Shown here: positions 9,167-17,344 of the stretch, piece by piece
Layout of the letters: each line of letters opens with the position of its first letter
How positions within the stretch are numbered: the first letter of the stretch is position 1
NCBI GenBank assembly: GCA_900128585.1
Contig: LT642407.1
Coordinates: 1-19,116, forward strand
DNA: 19,116 nt
DNA from: Stramenopiles sp. TOSAG23-3
Lineage: Eukaryota > Sar
Direction of reading: 5' to 3'
The notes under the pieces: generated by a model
What the model was told of the DNA's origin: nothing
Seen by the model: the letters and a program-made list of their open reading frames with translations, nothing else
The model's database searches: none
Translations under genes and position numbers: made by a program

Positions 9167-10744
9167 ATGGAGAAAAAATATTTGTTGTTTTTGGTGGCAT
9201 GGACCTTCACGGTCGGGAACGCCGCTGTGCCCTACAACATTGTGCATATTGTTTCGGATGACTTGAGGCCCGAAATTTCATCCTATGGAGTTGATGGGCG
9301 GCATACGCCAAACATAGATCGCATTGCAAAAGCAGGAGTTTCGTTTGACCGTGCATACACGCAAATTGCAGTTTGCGGACCGTCCAGGAATTCATTTTTA
9401 TCAGGTCGGCGGCCCGACGCGTCCAGGAGTTGGAATTTTATTAACCACTTTCGGCAGGATCACCCGGGCTGGACGAGCCTTCCTGGGATGTTCTTAAAAA
9501 GCCAAAAGAATTCTTTGGGTGTTGGAAAGATGTACCACCCCTTTTTACCACCAAAGGATGATGGTGATAAAAGCTGGAGCAGTTCTGCTTTGCCATACAG
9601 CAACCCTTGCTATTTTTACGGTATCTCTTGCCTACCGTGCGTCGGGGCTCATAAAAAATGCAGCGACCATGGTTTTGGTCCGGGTAACGTTTCGACCTGT
9701 TGGTGTGAAGTGGAGGCTGTGGAAGATACACTCACGGTCAACCGTGCTATCGAACTGATGCAAATTGGGGCAAAAGATTTTCACCTGCAGAACAAAACGT
9801 TTTACTTGGCAGTTGGTTTGCACAAACCGCATTTGCCGTGGCAAGCGGCAAAGAAACACTTTGATAAATTCCCGATCGATTCCATTGCCACCGCGAAGCA
9901 CAAAACAGCGCCTAAGGGCCTTGTGGGTAATGAGACAATTGCCTATTCAAGCTGTGACAGCCCTAGCCCATGGGAGCCGATATCGGACAAAGGGGCAAAG
10001 GAGGCCCGCAGGGGTTATTATTCAGCTGTTTCAGGCATGGACGAGCAGGTAGGACGCGTGTTGAATGCGCTTGAAGCATACAACCTAAACAACAACACGG
10101 TGGTAGTCTTTCATTCAGATCACGGATGGCAATTAGGTGAACACGGTGAATGGCGGAAAAATACAAATTTCGAACTGGCCACGCGGGTCCCTCTGATAAT
10201 CAGGCCTCCAAATCTTTCACCCGCAATAATGGGAAGCCGAACGGCGGCTTTGGTAGAGCTTGTAGATTTGATGCCAACAATTGCGGATTTTGCTGGGATT
10301 GATTTGGCAAACATTGTAAAGAAGGAAACCCCTCTCGCTGGAAAAAGCCTTATTGACTTGGTGCTTTGTAAGCAGCAATCCATTAAAACTGCTGCCTTTT
10401 CACAATACCCACGAGCCCCCCACAATGTGTCGATACCCTACCGTAAGAACGGGATTGATCACAAGAATCGATCCATGTTTTATGTAATGGGCTACAGTAT
10501 TCGCACGACGGATTGGCGTTATACGGAATGGCGCTTATGGAACAGATCCTCTCTGACTGCATTGTGGGACACAGGAGGGTTGTATGCATCCGAGTTGTAC
10601 GACCATCGACAAGAAACAGGGTTTCCGACCAATTTTGACGTAGGGGAGAACGATAACGTTTTTGAACAGTACAGTGGTCAAAAAATTGTTGGCGAACTTG
10701 CAGTGGCTATAAGGGGTCAATTTTGCAAGATATCTCGCTGTTGA
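9167..10744 (+). CDS. Secreted sulfatase, iduronate-2-sulfatase-like
   Basis: A type I sulfatase of 525 residues. The start MEKKYLLFLVAWTFTVGNA forms a good signal peptide, which is why ATG 9167 is preferred; ATG 9119 in the same frame would add 16 residues. Catalytic residues are visible: the Asp pair SDD at 31-32, the formylglycine motif C70-G-P-S-R74 followed by LSGRRPD, Lys121 in GVGKMYHP, the GLHKPHLPW block at 217-224, and Asp318-His319 in FHSDHGWQLGEHGEW. The run CxPSRxSFLxGRRPDxxR and the later blocks resemble iduronate-2-sulfatases (family S1_7-like) more than arylsulfatases. It should hydrolyse sulfate esters on uronic-acid-containing or other sulfated glycans in the secretory pathway, after a formylglycine-generating enzyme converts the cysteine. 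It is divergent from the glycosidase, and the next gene is a carbohydrate esterase. Length is normal for the family. Confidence 0.9.
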   Translation: MEKKYLLFLVAWTFTVGNAAVPYNIVHIVSDDLRPEISSYGVDGRHTPNIDRIAKAGVSFDRAYTQIAVCGPSRNSFLSGRRPDASRSWNFINHFRQDHPGWTSLPGMFLKSQKNSLGVGKMYHPFLPPKDDGDKSWSSSALPYSNPCYFYGISCLPCVGAHKKCSDHGFGPGNVSTCWCEVEAVEDTLTVNRAIELMQIGAKDFHLQNKTFYLAVGLHKPHLPWQAAKKHFDKFPIDSIATAKHKTAPKGLVGNETIAYSSCDSPSPWEPISDKGAKEARRGYYSAVSGMDEQVGRVLNALEAYNLNNNTVVVFHSDHGWQLGEHGEWRKNTNFELATRVPLIIRPPNLSPAIMGSRTAALVELVDLMPTIADFAGIDLANIVKKETPLAGKSLIDLVLCKQQSIKTAAFSQYPRAPHNVSIPYRKNGIDHKNRSMFYVMGYSIRTTDWRYTEWRLWNRSSLTALWDTGGLYASELYDHRQETGFPTNFDVGENDNVFEQYSGQKIVGELAVAIRGQFCKISRC

Positions 10745-11200
10745 GAATGTACAAAAAGATATTAAAGAAGAAGAAGTTCTTAACGTACCAATTGGATTCA
10801 GATAATATATAAATTACAATACTATTTAAGAACACATAAATATAAAATATTTTGTTTTTCAAGACCAAAAATTGGCTGTTTTATAAATTACAATATTAAC
10901 ACCGATTAAATCAAAATCCATGAAATAACTTTCCGAAACTTTAAAAACAGAACAATTGGTTTGCTGTTTCCGAAACTTTATCAATAAGTGAGAATTCTTA
11001 CAAAAAACAGTAGAAACAAATGTATCATACCTTATAAGCCTAACATAATTTTTGCACTCTCTTAAATGTTTAAACTTTAAATTTTAAAAGCAGCATCATT
11101 TTTTCGTATTCTGGAACAAGGAGGAGTTTGGATTCTTGAACGGTTTTGCCTTCTCTTTTCTTTTTTGATCGTATTAAAGCATACTAGTATATCATTTGTT
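10745..11200. other. Convergent AT-rich gap with one diverged repeat copy
   Basis: This gap separates the convergent sulfatase and pectin-acetylesterase-like genes and must hold both 3' ends. It has one diverged copy of the interspersed core (listed separately) and phrases of the form TTTAAGAAC. I see no coding sequence or RNA gene. Confidence 0.6.
10860..10886 (+). repeat. Diverged copy of the AATTGGCTGTT core
   Basis: The sequence CAAGACCAAAAATTGGCTGTT followed by TTATAA matches the 5' two-thirds of the core found at 6223, 14991, 15217 and 18742. It lies 115 bases after the sulfatase stop codon, in the same sense as that gene. No terminal arms are recognisable. Confidence 0.6.
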
Positions 11201-12898
11201 TTAATTAAGAGCAACACCTGTATGATTAACGCACCCCTTGAACACATTTCCTGCGTTGCACATGGCATATACTGTTTCAAGGTCGGTACTACACGTGACT
11301 TTGTCGATTCGGCATGCATACATAAAGTCGCCGGTTGGGCCGCATTCCACGACAATATTGTCAGTTGTCTTATTATCATAATTCAACGCGTTCGGGTTCA
11401 ATGATGGCCACCATTCAAGAGAGTGATTGCTCACGTATACCCTTGCGTAAACGTCCGTAGCGAACGTACGATTGTTTTCAACTACGTTGGCGTAGCAAAG
11501 GCCAAAGTTGTAAACCTGTGGAGCTGCACTAATTGAAGAACTTGAGACACATGTTGGGTTGCAAATGTGAGAATGGCCCGGCAACGGATTCTCCACTAAT
11601 TTACAAGGCAGGTGCGTGTGTTTTGATGCTGGCTCTTGAAAATCTGACTCCCACCACGAGGTAAGAGCCTCTTGCGCACTTACTCCACCGATCTTGTACA
11701 CGTTAAACCCCCTTCCCTGCATCTGAACATGCTCAACGCAAGACTCGATAAATGCACCTGAACCAGCAGATTTAAATTTTTCCGTGCGGGAAATATCTGT
11801 CAGCAGATCATGTGCATAACCATTAAGGCGCTCAATCTGAGCAGCACTACACTTGTCCATGGTAATGTCCCCCCAGCAATTCTCATCGTAATCGTAAATA
11901 TTTTCCAGTTGCCACTTGTCAACGGCGCTCTGCAGTGGAAAGATAGGTGCTGATGAATGCGCATAGCTCTCGTTGGCAAATATACAACGGTATCCGTGTT
12001 CGGGTGAACCTGCATAAGAGGCCAGGCATTTTGAGTTGACCCCGGAGGAAGAGTTTTGCATCTTAAAAACGTACTCCATCTCGTTTGGGTAAAGTGGGAT
12101 TTCTTTTTCTCCGCCCGTCGCATGCATTAAAAAAAATCCTGAAACCGGGGCGACACCGTACTTGGACAAAGCTGGGTTTCCGTGCTTCATATTTAAGGCG
12201 TTCACGTACTCCTCCACGTAATCTGCATGAAGGTATGCAGCGAGCCCGCCGGCGCTGCCTCCCGAAAGGAGTACTTCTGTTGCAGTGCGCATGCCGTATT
12301 TTTCAGATAGTGTGTCGAGAATGAAGTCCAGAATGCGACGCCCTCGAAAGTGAAGCGAAATATTTTTTCCGGGGTTCTGCGGATCTGCCCATGGCACTGT
12401 ATCGGCCCGATCTCCAGAGAATGATGCGCCATCGCAGTACATTAGTATCACGTGGTTCCAGGTCGCAAAAGTGGGGTTCAGCGTTGCTTGTGGGCCGACT
12501 GGGCCTCCATAACCCATTACCTTGGGGAATCTATGTGATGATCCCAAGTCGGTGTAGTATCTTGTCGCACAGTCCTTCTCATTGTAGCACCAACCGCCGC
12601 CATGTAAACTGTAAGAAAACTGTTAGAAGGAGTTGATAGAGGACGAAAAGGGCCATTGAACGACGCCTGGCTCTTCTACTTACTACATTACCCATTTGTT
12701 CTTGTCTTCCTCGGCGGCTGCCTTTCGAAAATACATACCAGGAGGAGAACCATCCAAACACACTGCACCACGTTCTGTGGCCTCAGCACTGTCCAAAACG
12801 ATCAGTGGCATCCCCGACTTTGTGTTTGAAACATTCGATCGCGCAACCTGTAAAAGGCACACGCCCAGAGCAGCCAGGAAAGTAAAAGAGAATTTCAT
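11201..12898 (-). CDS. Secreted pectin acetylesterase / Notum-family hydrolase, two exons
   Basis: Joined from exon 1 (12898-12684) and exon 2 (12608-11201); the 1623 coding bases divide evenly into 540 residues plus stop. Without splicing, exon 1 stops right after NKWVM; joining restores the family block KWVMYLHGGGWC (residues 68-79). Features in order: signal peptide (MKFSFTFLAALGVCLLQ), AVCLDGSPPGMYFRKA, LHGGGWCYNEKDC, nucleophile Ser190 in LSGGSAGG, Asp302 in LQSAVDKWQL, His365 in SCVEHVQ, and a GVSAQEALTSWW block typical of plant pectin acetylesterases. These are alpha/beta-hydrolase carboxylesterases that remove acetyl groups from polysaccharides, or palmitoleate in animal Notum. After the NPTC motif there is an unusual extension of about 115 residues with several Cys and N-glycosylation sites. 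Exon 1 starts at the only suitable ATG before the signal peptide. Convergent with the sulfatase gene. Confidence 0.88.
12609..12683 (-). other. Spliceosomal intron in the pectin acetylesterase-like gene (75 nt)
   Basis: On the minus strand the intron begins GTAAGTAGAAG at 12683 and ends TTACAG at 12609. A branch-like CTAAC occurs shortly upstream of a pyrimidine-rich TTTTCTTACAG tract. The intron is phase 2: the split codon TA|T gives Tyr72. In-frame stop codons in the unspliced sequence, together with perfect restoration of the LHGGGWC block after joining, make these boundaries firm. Confidence 0.9.
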
Positions 12899-13774
12899 TC
12901 CCGAAAGAAGGCTTTAGAGTTGCAACAATGTTCTCTGTTGTCTTTTCTTCAATTGTAATTTCTGTTAAATTAATCAAACAAAGTCAACCATTAACAAACA
13001 AACAAATCTTCACTTGGTAATGAGTGCATTCCTCCTCCGTTCTATCGACACCCTGTGCTTTTTATTTATTTATATATTTATTACTTGCTTCCGATTTCCG
13101 ATATATATTTCCGGACAGACAGACGGACGGACGATCCTTTTTTTTTTGTGCTGACTCCCCCCTCCCTCCTCCTCACTCTATATTATTTATTATTAGACTA
13201 ATTAATATGAATAATACATTACAAGTACAAAAAATCTTAAATCTTCCTGTTCAATTCTCAATTCTCAATTATTTATTAGTCTATTTATTATTGGTCATTT
13301 TTATTAAGATTTTAATAAAATAAGGAGTAAAGAAGCTGGAGGAGGAAATAGCATTAAAATCGGAGGATGTGCCAGAGAATTTTAAAGTAAAATATACATA
13401 TACATAGCATTGTTTCACTACTCGTACTATTACTTGTTCAGTAACGAAGCTCTGATAAAAAATCTTTGCCGTTAATTTCCGGTCCTACTGTGTCCATTGT
13501 GGGTGACCACACCTCCTCCTCCCCTCCTTCATATTTATATTATTATTATCTAATTTTTTATTTAAAAAATGATGATGATTAATAATTATAAATTTGGCAT
13601 TATCTCAATTAGAATTTTGTTTTGCATTTTAGCGGAAGAAATATTGTAATCGGTGGAAAAAGTCTTCTTAACGTTTAAGATTTAGAATTAGAATTAGAAT
13701 TTAAATGACCGATTTCCTTTCTTGTTTCTGGTATTTTTTGTTTCGTTCCGGTAGTTTAGTCCCACAAAATTAAC
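12899..13774. other. AT-rich divergent intergenic region
   Basis: About 876 bases between two divergent start codons, the longest gap in the window. It has A/T-rich tracts, a GACAGACAGACGGACGGACG-type run near 13114-13131, a T-run at 13138-13148, repeated CAATTCT units near 13252-13266 and three tandem AGAATT units near 13682-13700. A 38-codon open frame from ATG 13207 is hydrophobic and A/T-driven, and I do not call it a gene. No copy of the interspersed core is present. Both promoters should lie here, but no element can be named. Confidence 0.5.
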
Positions 13775-14968
13775 ATGGCTGCGTTACTTAAGAAATGCCA
13801 GATTTACTTGGACGAACATGTTTACAAAGGTTATGACGAGTATAAAAAGACTCACGCCTGCCAGTTTTTCATGTATCAGTTCATTGCTGGACTATTGTGT
13901 GCTACTGTCATTATCCTCGGGGTCGCTGCTCTGTTCGCCGCCGGGGTTTGTGAAAGTTTGACGGAGTTCCACTTGGCAACAACTTCCACGAGCTTTTTAG
14001 GGCTAAAAAACATTGTCATCATCAACCGGTCTCCGCACGGTGAAATAACAATGACTGCCGCCAGTAGTGGATTCAACGGTGGAGATGCGCTGAAAATAGA
14101 ATCAAAAAACTACGCGGTAAATGACGACAATAGAAAAATGTTGACCTCGTCGCAATTGCTGGACGCCACAACCTTTTCGGTGCTGGCCTCAGCAGTGGAT
14201 GAGTCAAAGTTTCTTGGGATCGACGTATCGTGCGAACACGTATTCAGCAACATGGCTCTTCATAATTTTACTGGGACGGTAAATCTTCGGGGAGAACGGG
14301 ATGCGGGCATTAAGGTGTCGTCGGAGGCGCCCTTTGAGCTAGGAAAGGCCGGGCTGTACGTCGAACATTTGAATATACAGGCAGACACGGGGGCAATTAA
14401 TGTCACCGGGATTTCCACGTCCTCTTTAAAAGTGACGGTCCCGAAGTTGCCGTTTCAAATCAGAAAACCCAGGGGGGTATACTTGCAAAACGTAGTAAGC
14501 TCGTACATACAGGTGCAAAGCGATAGTCGAGACATACACGTCGATGGGGCCGTTCTGCCCTTTGCTTCTCGCCTCAATTCCGGCGGTAACGGAAGGGCGT
14601 TGAATGTAAGCACGAAAACAGGAGACATATTTTTGTCCAATGTTGGGGAGGGGGGCGACATTTTCGCGGCCTCGCAAGAGGGCAACATTGTGGTAAGATT
14701 AAATGGGCGCGCCTTTCATGGTGCGTACAATGCCCAAGCTGGTCAAGGGGTCGTTTTCTTCAGCCCTACTAGCTCGATGCACAAGTCTGGCCCCGTCTGT
14801 TCGCCTACGGACTCATGGAAAAAGTTACCGTCGTTAAAAGAAGGCATTGGGGCGTTGCACCACCATTGCAAGCAAGGTCACGTTGGTTTTGCATACGGTA
14901 AACAGCGGGTAGAGCTCTACACGGCCTCGGGAGACATTACGCTGATCTCCTCGGAGCCGGACATATAA
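13775..14968 (+). CDS. Single-pass membrane protein with adhesin-like beta-repeat ectodomain
   Basis: A single-exon gene for 397 residues. About 32 charged cytosolic-type residues precede one hydrophobic helix (about residues 33-57, FMYQFIAGLLCATVIILGVAAL region), followed by a large non-cytosolic domain, so a type II orientation or an uncleaved anchor is likely. The ectodomain repeats short strands of the form (T/S)xxGDIxL: TGAINVTG, SRDIHVDG, TGDIFLSN, EGNIVVRL and, near the end, SGDITLIS. This spacing is characteristic of beta-helical putative-adhesin domains (DUF4097-like), so a surface or scaffold role is plausible but not shown. Potential N-glycosylation sites (NFT, NVT, NVS) support exposure to the secretory lumen. 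The start ATG lies in a good context (AACATGGCT). Function unknown. Confidence 0.75.
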   Translation: MAALLKKCQIYLDEHVYKGYDEYKKTHACQFFMYQFIAGLLCATVIILGVAALFAAGVCESLTEFHLATTSTSFLGLKNIVIINRSPHGEITMTAASSGFNGGDALKIESKNYAVNDDNRKMLTSSQLLDATTFSVLASAVDESKFLGIDVSCEHVFSNMALHNFTGTVNLRGERDAGIKVSSEAPFELGKAGLYVEHLNIQADTGAINVTGISTSSLKVTVPKLPFQIRKPRGVYLQNVVSSYIQVQSDSRDIHVDGAVLPFASRLNSGGNGRALNVSTKTGDIFLSNVGEGGDIFAASQEGNIVVRLNGRAFHGAYNAQAGQGVVFFSPTSSMHKSGPVCSPTDSWKKLPSLKEGIGALHHHCKQGHVGFAYGKQRVELYTASGDITLISSEPDI

Positions 14969-14990
14969 CAGAAAAGATGAAAAATCTAAC

Positions 14991-15024
14991 TTAAAAACAA
15001 GAAAATTGGCCAATCAAATTTAAG
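14991..15024 (+). repeat. Interspersed repeat copy just after the beta-repeat gene
   Basis: The sequence AAAAACAAGAAAATTGGC matches the core's upstream half exactly, then diverges (CAATCAAATTTAAG) before ending in the same TTTAAG. It begins 22 bases after the stop codon, in the gene's sense. Confidence 0.7.
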
Positions 15025-15166
15025 ATTTTTACGAAGTAAGACGCGGGGGGGTTATTTTACGGCACGAACATATTTATAAAAATGAAAATTACTAAAACCA
15101 CAACAGTACGGTAGAGATCAGTTTACAGTATATGAAGGAAATGCAAACTTTTAATGGATAAAAGTT

Positions 15167-15290
15167 GAGTAGATTTATTTTCGCGGTATATGAGAGGAAG
15201 CTAAATTTTAATTAAAACAAGAAAATTGGCTGTTATTTAAGTAATAATTAAAAATTTAGCTTCGTCGTACCCTAATCCTAACTTGGTTCT
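15167..15290. repeat. MITE-like element with terminal inverted repeats
   Basis: Inner arms GAAGCTAAATTTTAATTA (15197-15214) and the reverse complement of 15245-15263 are identical except for one extra T. Outer arms extend the symmetry imperfectly (GGTATATGAGAG against GGGTACGAC). The arms enclose the core AAACAAGAAAATTGGCTG, then TTATTTAAG. The right arm through CCCTAATCCTAACTTGG is matched in reverse complement by 18628-18671, and the left arm by the reverse complement of 6286-6317. No target-site duplication is obvious and no protein is encoded, so it would be non-autonomous. The outer boundaries are approximate. Confidence 0.65.
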
Positions 15291-15329
15291 GTAATTTCGT
15301 CTCATTGATGATTGTCAATCATTTTTTTT

Positions 15330-15406
15330 TAACAGCCAATTGTTTGTTTTTAAAAATGAAAAATAGTAAGAATTACTTTAAATAACAGCCAATTTTTTGT
15401 TTTTAA
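15330..15406 (-). repeat. Two minus-strand copies of the interspersed core
   Basis: On the minus strand, 15352-15330 reads AAAAACAAACAATTGGCTGTT and 15406-15377 reads CTTAAAAACAAAAAATTGGC followed by TGTTATTTAAAG. Both are in the sense of the leftward leucine-rich-repeat gene, 60 to 136 bases after its stop codon. They mirror the plus-strand copies on the other side of this convergent gap. Confidence 0.75.
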
Positions 15407-15465
15407 GAACTTTTAAAGGTGCGTTGCCTCTAAAACTTTTTAACTTACCTGGTCGCGCTCCCCTG

Positions 15466-16674
15466 CTAGACCCCTCCGGTGACCCAAATGTCGCTCATGC
15501 CCTTCCTCTTTCGAACCCCCGCTGCGACGGCCTCTCTGTTCGCCCAATCCACGCAGTTGTATTTATTCGTGCACGGGTTACCCTCCAAGCAGCTGCAGCT
15601 TTCGCGAAATTCGTTTTGGTCCATGACGGTGTCTTTGCGACCGAGTGCTTGGGCTAGACCATTTATTTCATGCAACCCTTTCGTCAGCGCGGACGTATCC
15701 TCCTGTAATTTTTTATTGTCTAACATGTGCAAGTTGTAGTTTGGAGCAGGAAACAGATTTTCGTGAAGCAAAGCGGTGTATTTCTGTCTTCCTATCTCTT
15801 CCACCAAAGCGTTTTCCCTCATGTCGAGCGTCAAGAAGCGCCTCCTTCTTCCCACCGTCGCAAGGTGCTTCAACGGCTGTATTCCGTCCGATTCGTCCAA
15901 GTCATTATCACTAATATTCAACTCCTCCAGCGACAGCAAGTTGGACAGCCAGTGTGGCCCCTCGCTGTCTTCTACCAAAGACTCCAAACTGCAGCCCTCT
16001 AAAGCCAAAAATCTCAAATTCTCCAGCCCAGCCGTGCTGAACTTTTCCAGATCAACTTCTGAAAACGAAAGATCTAAGTGCAGCAATACTTCCAGCCCTT
16101 TCCCATCCACGCCACCGCTCAAGTTGCACCCCGATAAGCTCATCACCCGCCACCAGTTTTTCAGAAACGGTCCAGCTTTTTGCAAAGAGCTGGCATTGGA
16201 AAATTCAAACCGGAACACACTTTCCCGGCAAGCCCGCTCTGGCGCTACGCTCTCGGCGTCTTCTATGCCATCGCAATGGAGCATGATCAGCTGAAGCTCG
16301 GATGCACCGGTATCCAAGGGCTCTAAAACTTCGTTCTTTAGTTTTTTGTCTAATTCCGTCCAAAACATTTCCAGTCCTCCCAGGGTATCTTCCACTTGAA
16401 GCAGCTTAAAAATCGAATCGTCTGCCGTGCAGTTGGAGAACAACGCGTCCGCGTCCACGCCCACCCAAGGGTCCGGGGTCGAATTCGACTCCTCGGCAGT
16501 CGCAACTTCGACAATGTCAAAAGAATTATCTTTTGCCCATTTTAATGCATCGTCCCGCGCAACAGTCCCCTCCGTCGCTATCCCAGCGAAAGCATCTTCA
16601 CTGAATTTATCGCCCACCAGCTCCTGGGCCTTCGCTTTATCGATCCCTTCCGGTAAGCTAGCACCTGATCCCAT
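15466..16674 (-). CDS. Leucine-rich-repeat protein with N-myristoylation-type N-terminus
   Basis: The product has 402 residues. It begins MGSGAS, with Gly2 and Ser6, which fits an N-myristoylation signal. Residues 7-50 (LPEGIDKAKAQELVGDKF... DDALKWAKD) form a helical acidic module of a type found after MGxxxS starts in many protist proteins. Four to five leucine-rich repeats follow at about 175-295, with phrases LLHLDLSFSEVDL, LRFLALEGCSLESL, LEELNISDNDLDES and LTLDMRENALVEE. The C-terminal tail holds Cys360, 362, 368 and 374 within about 15 residues, then a basic patch. No signal peptide or membrane segment is seen, so a cytosolic, membrane-tethered scaffold is the likely form. The partner is unknown. 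The gene converges on the beta-repeat membrane protein gene; a splice-donor-like CAGGTAAGT lies about 15 bases after the stop. Confidence 0.8.
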   Translation of the reverse strand: MGSGASLPEGIDKAKAQELVGDKFSEDAFAGIATEGTVARDDALKWAKDNSFDIVEVATAEESNSTPDPWVGVDADALFSNCTADDSIFKLLQVEDTLGGLEMFWTELDKKLKNEVLEPLDTGASELQLIMLHCDGIEDAESVAPERACRESVFRFEFSNASSLQKAGPFLKNWWRVMSLSGCNLSGGVDGKGLEVLLHLDLSFSEVDLEKFSTAGLENLRFLALEGCSLESLVEDSEGPHWLSNLLSLEELNISDNDLDESDGIQPLKHLATVGRRRRFLTLDMRENALVEEIGRQKYTALLHENLFPAPNYNLHMLDNKKLQEDTSALTKGLHEINGLAQALGRKDTVMDQNEFRESCSCLEGNPCTNKYNCVDWANREAVAAGVRKRKGMSDIWVTGGV

Positions 16675-16897
16675 TCAACAATAACTCTGTGTGGCCTGTC
16701 TGTCTTCTCCTCGTGCGTGCGTCTCTAACAAAACAACAATAACCTAACAATGACAACAACAAACGGCGAACAGGCGGTCGGATAGACAAGCAAGCAGACA
16801 TCTTTACTTTACTTAATTTCGAAGGGGCACGCATTAATTGTGGAGAAGGAATTATTAATAACAACGCAGCCGCCCCCCCCCCCGTCGTCGGTCGTCG

Positions 16898-16983
16898 AAA
16901 AAAAGAAGAAGAAGAAAGAAGGGGAAGAACTCAGCAGCAGCACATCATCATTCTATGATGATGATTCTTCTTCTTTTTTTTTC
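16898..16983. repeat. Long inverted repeat built on (AAG)/(CTT) and (CAT)/(ATG)
   Basis: The inner stem CATCATCAT (16943-16951) pairs perfectly with ATGATGATG (16955-16963) around a TCT loop. The outer tract AAAAAAAGAAGAAGAAG (from 16898) is complementary to CTTCTTCTTTTTTTTT (to about 16982). A CAGCAGCAGCA stretch lies in the unpaired left arm. It is simple-sequence DNA with cruciform or hairpin potential. Confidence 0.75.
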
Positions 16984-17140
16984 AGAAAAAATATATTATT
17001 TTTATTATGAAGAAGAAGGATTCAGAATTATTTTTTAATAATAATAAATTTAAAATATTTTGTTTTTTTTGGTGGGGTTGTTTTTTATATAAAAAAAACA
17101 CAACAACAAGAGAACAACAACAAACACAAATAAATATAAT

Positions 17141-17165
17141 AAAAATTGGCTGTGTTTATTATTTT
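17141..17165 (+). repeat. Diverged interspersed core copy
   Basis: AAAAATTGGCTGTG followed by TTTATTATTTT resembles the core, with a TG insertion. It lies in a divergent (5'-5') gap, so it is not in a gene's 3' flank, which argues that the family is not purely a transcript-end signal. Confidence 0.5.
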
Positions 17166-17281
17166 GAGAAGACTAATAAAGAAGTAATAATGTCTCTATT
17201 GTTTTAAATATATATATATTCAGATTAGCTAATAAGCAAATCTGTGGGTGAAAATTCCTTCACTACGTTCGAAAAGCAACC

Positions 17282-17344
17282 ATGGAGAAAGAAAAGAATT
17301 ACAATATTCACCACCGCCGACACCGTTTCAAAATCCTGCCGTAG
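17282..17344 (+). other. Upstream ORF of 20 codons before the Popeye-like gene
   Basis: An ATG in a strong context (ACCATGG) opens 20 codons and stops at TAG 17342-17344, 11 bases before the proposed main start at 17356 and in another frame. If transcribed as part of the leader it could reduce translation of the main ORF. It could instead lie upstream of the transcript start. Confidence 0.4.

Noticed and set aside
12579-12761. A separate small minus-strand ORF between the two acetylesterase exons
   Set aside because: It lies across the intron and out of frame with both exons; the splice model explains the region.
13207-13323. A 38-codon hydrophobic ORF in the 12.9-13.8 kb gap
   Set aside because: The Leu/Ile/Asn composition follows directly from A/T-rich DNA, and there is no homology or context to support it.
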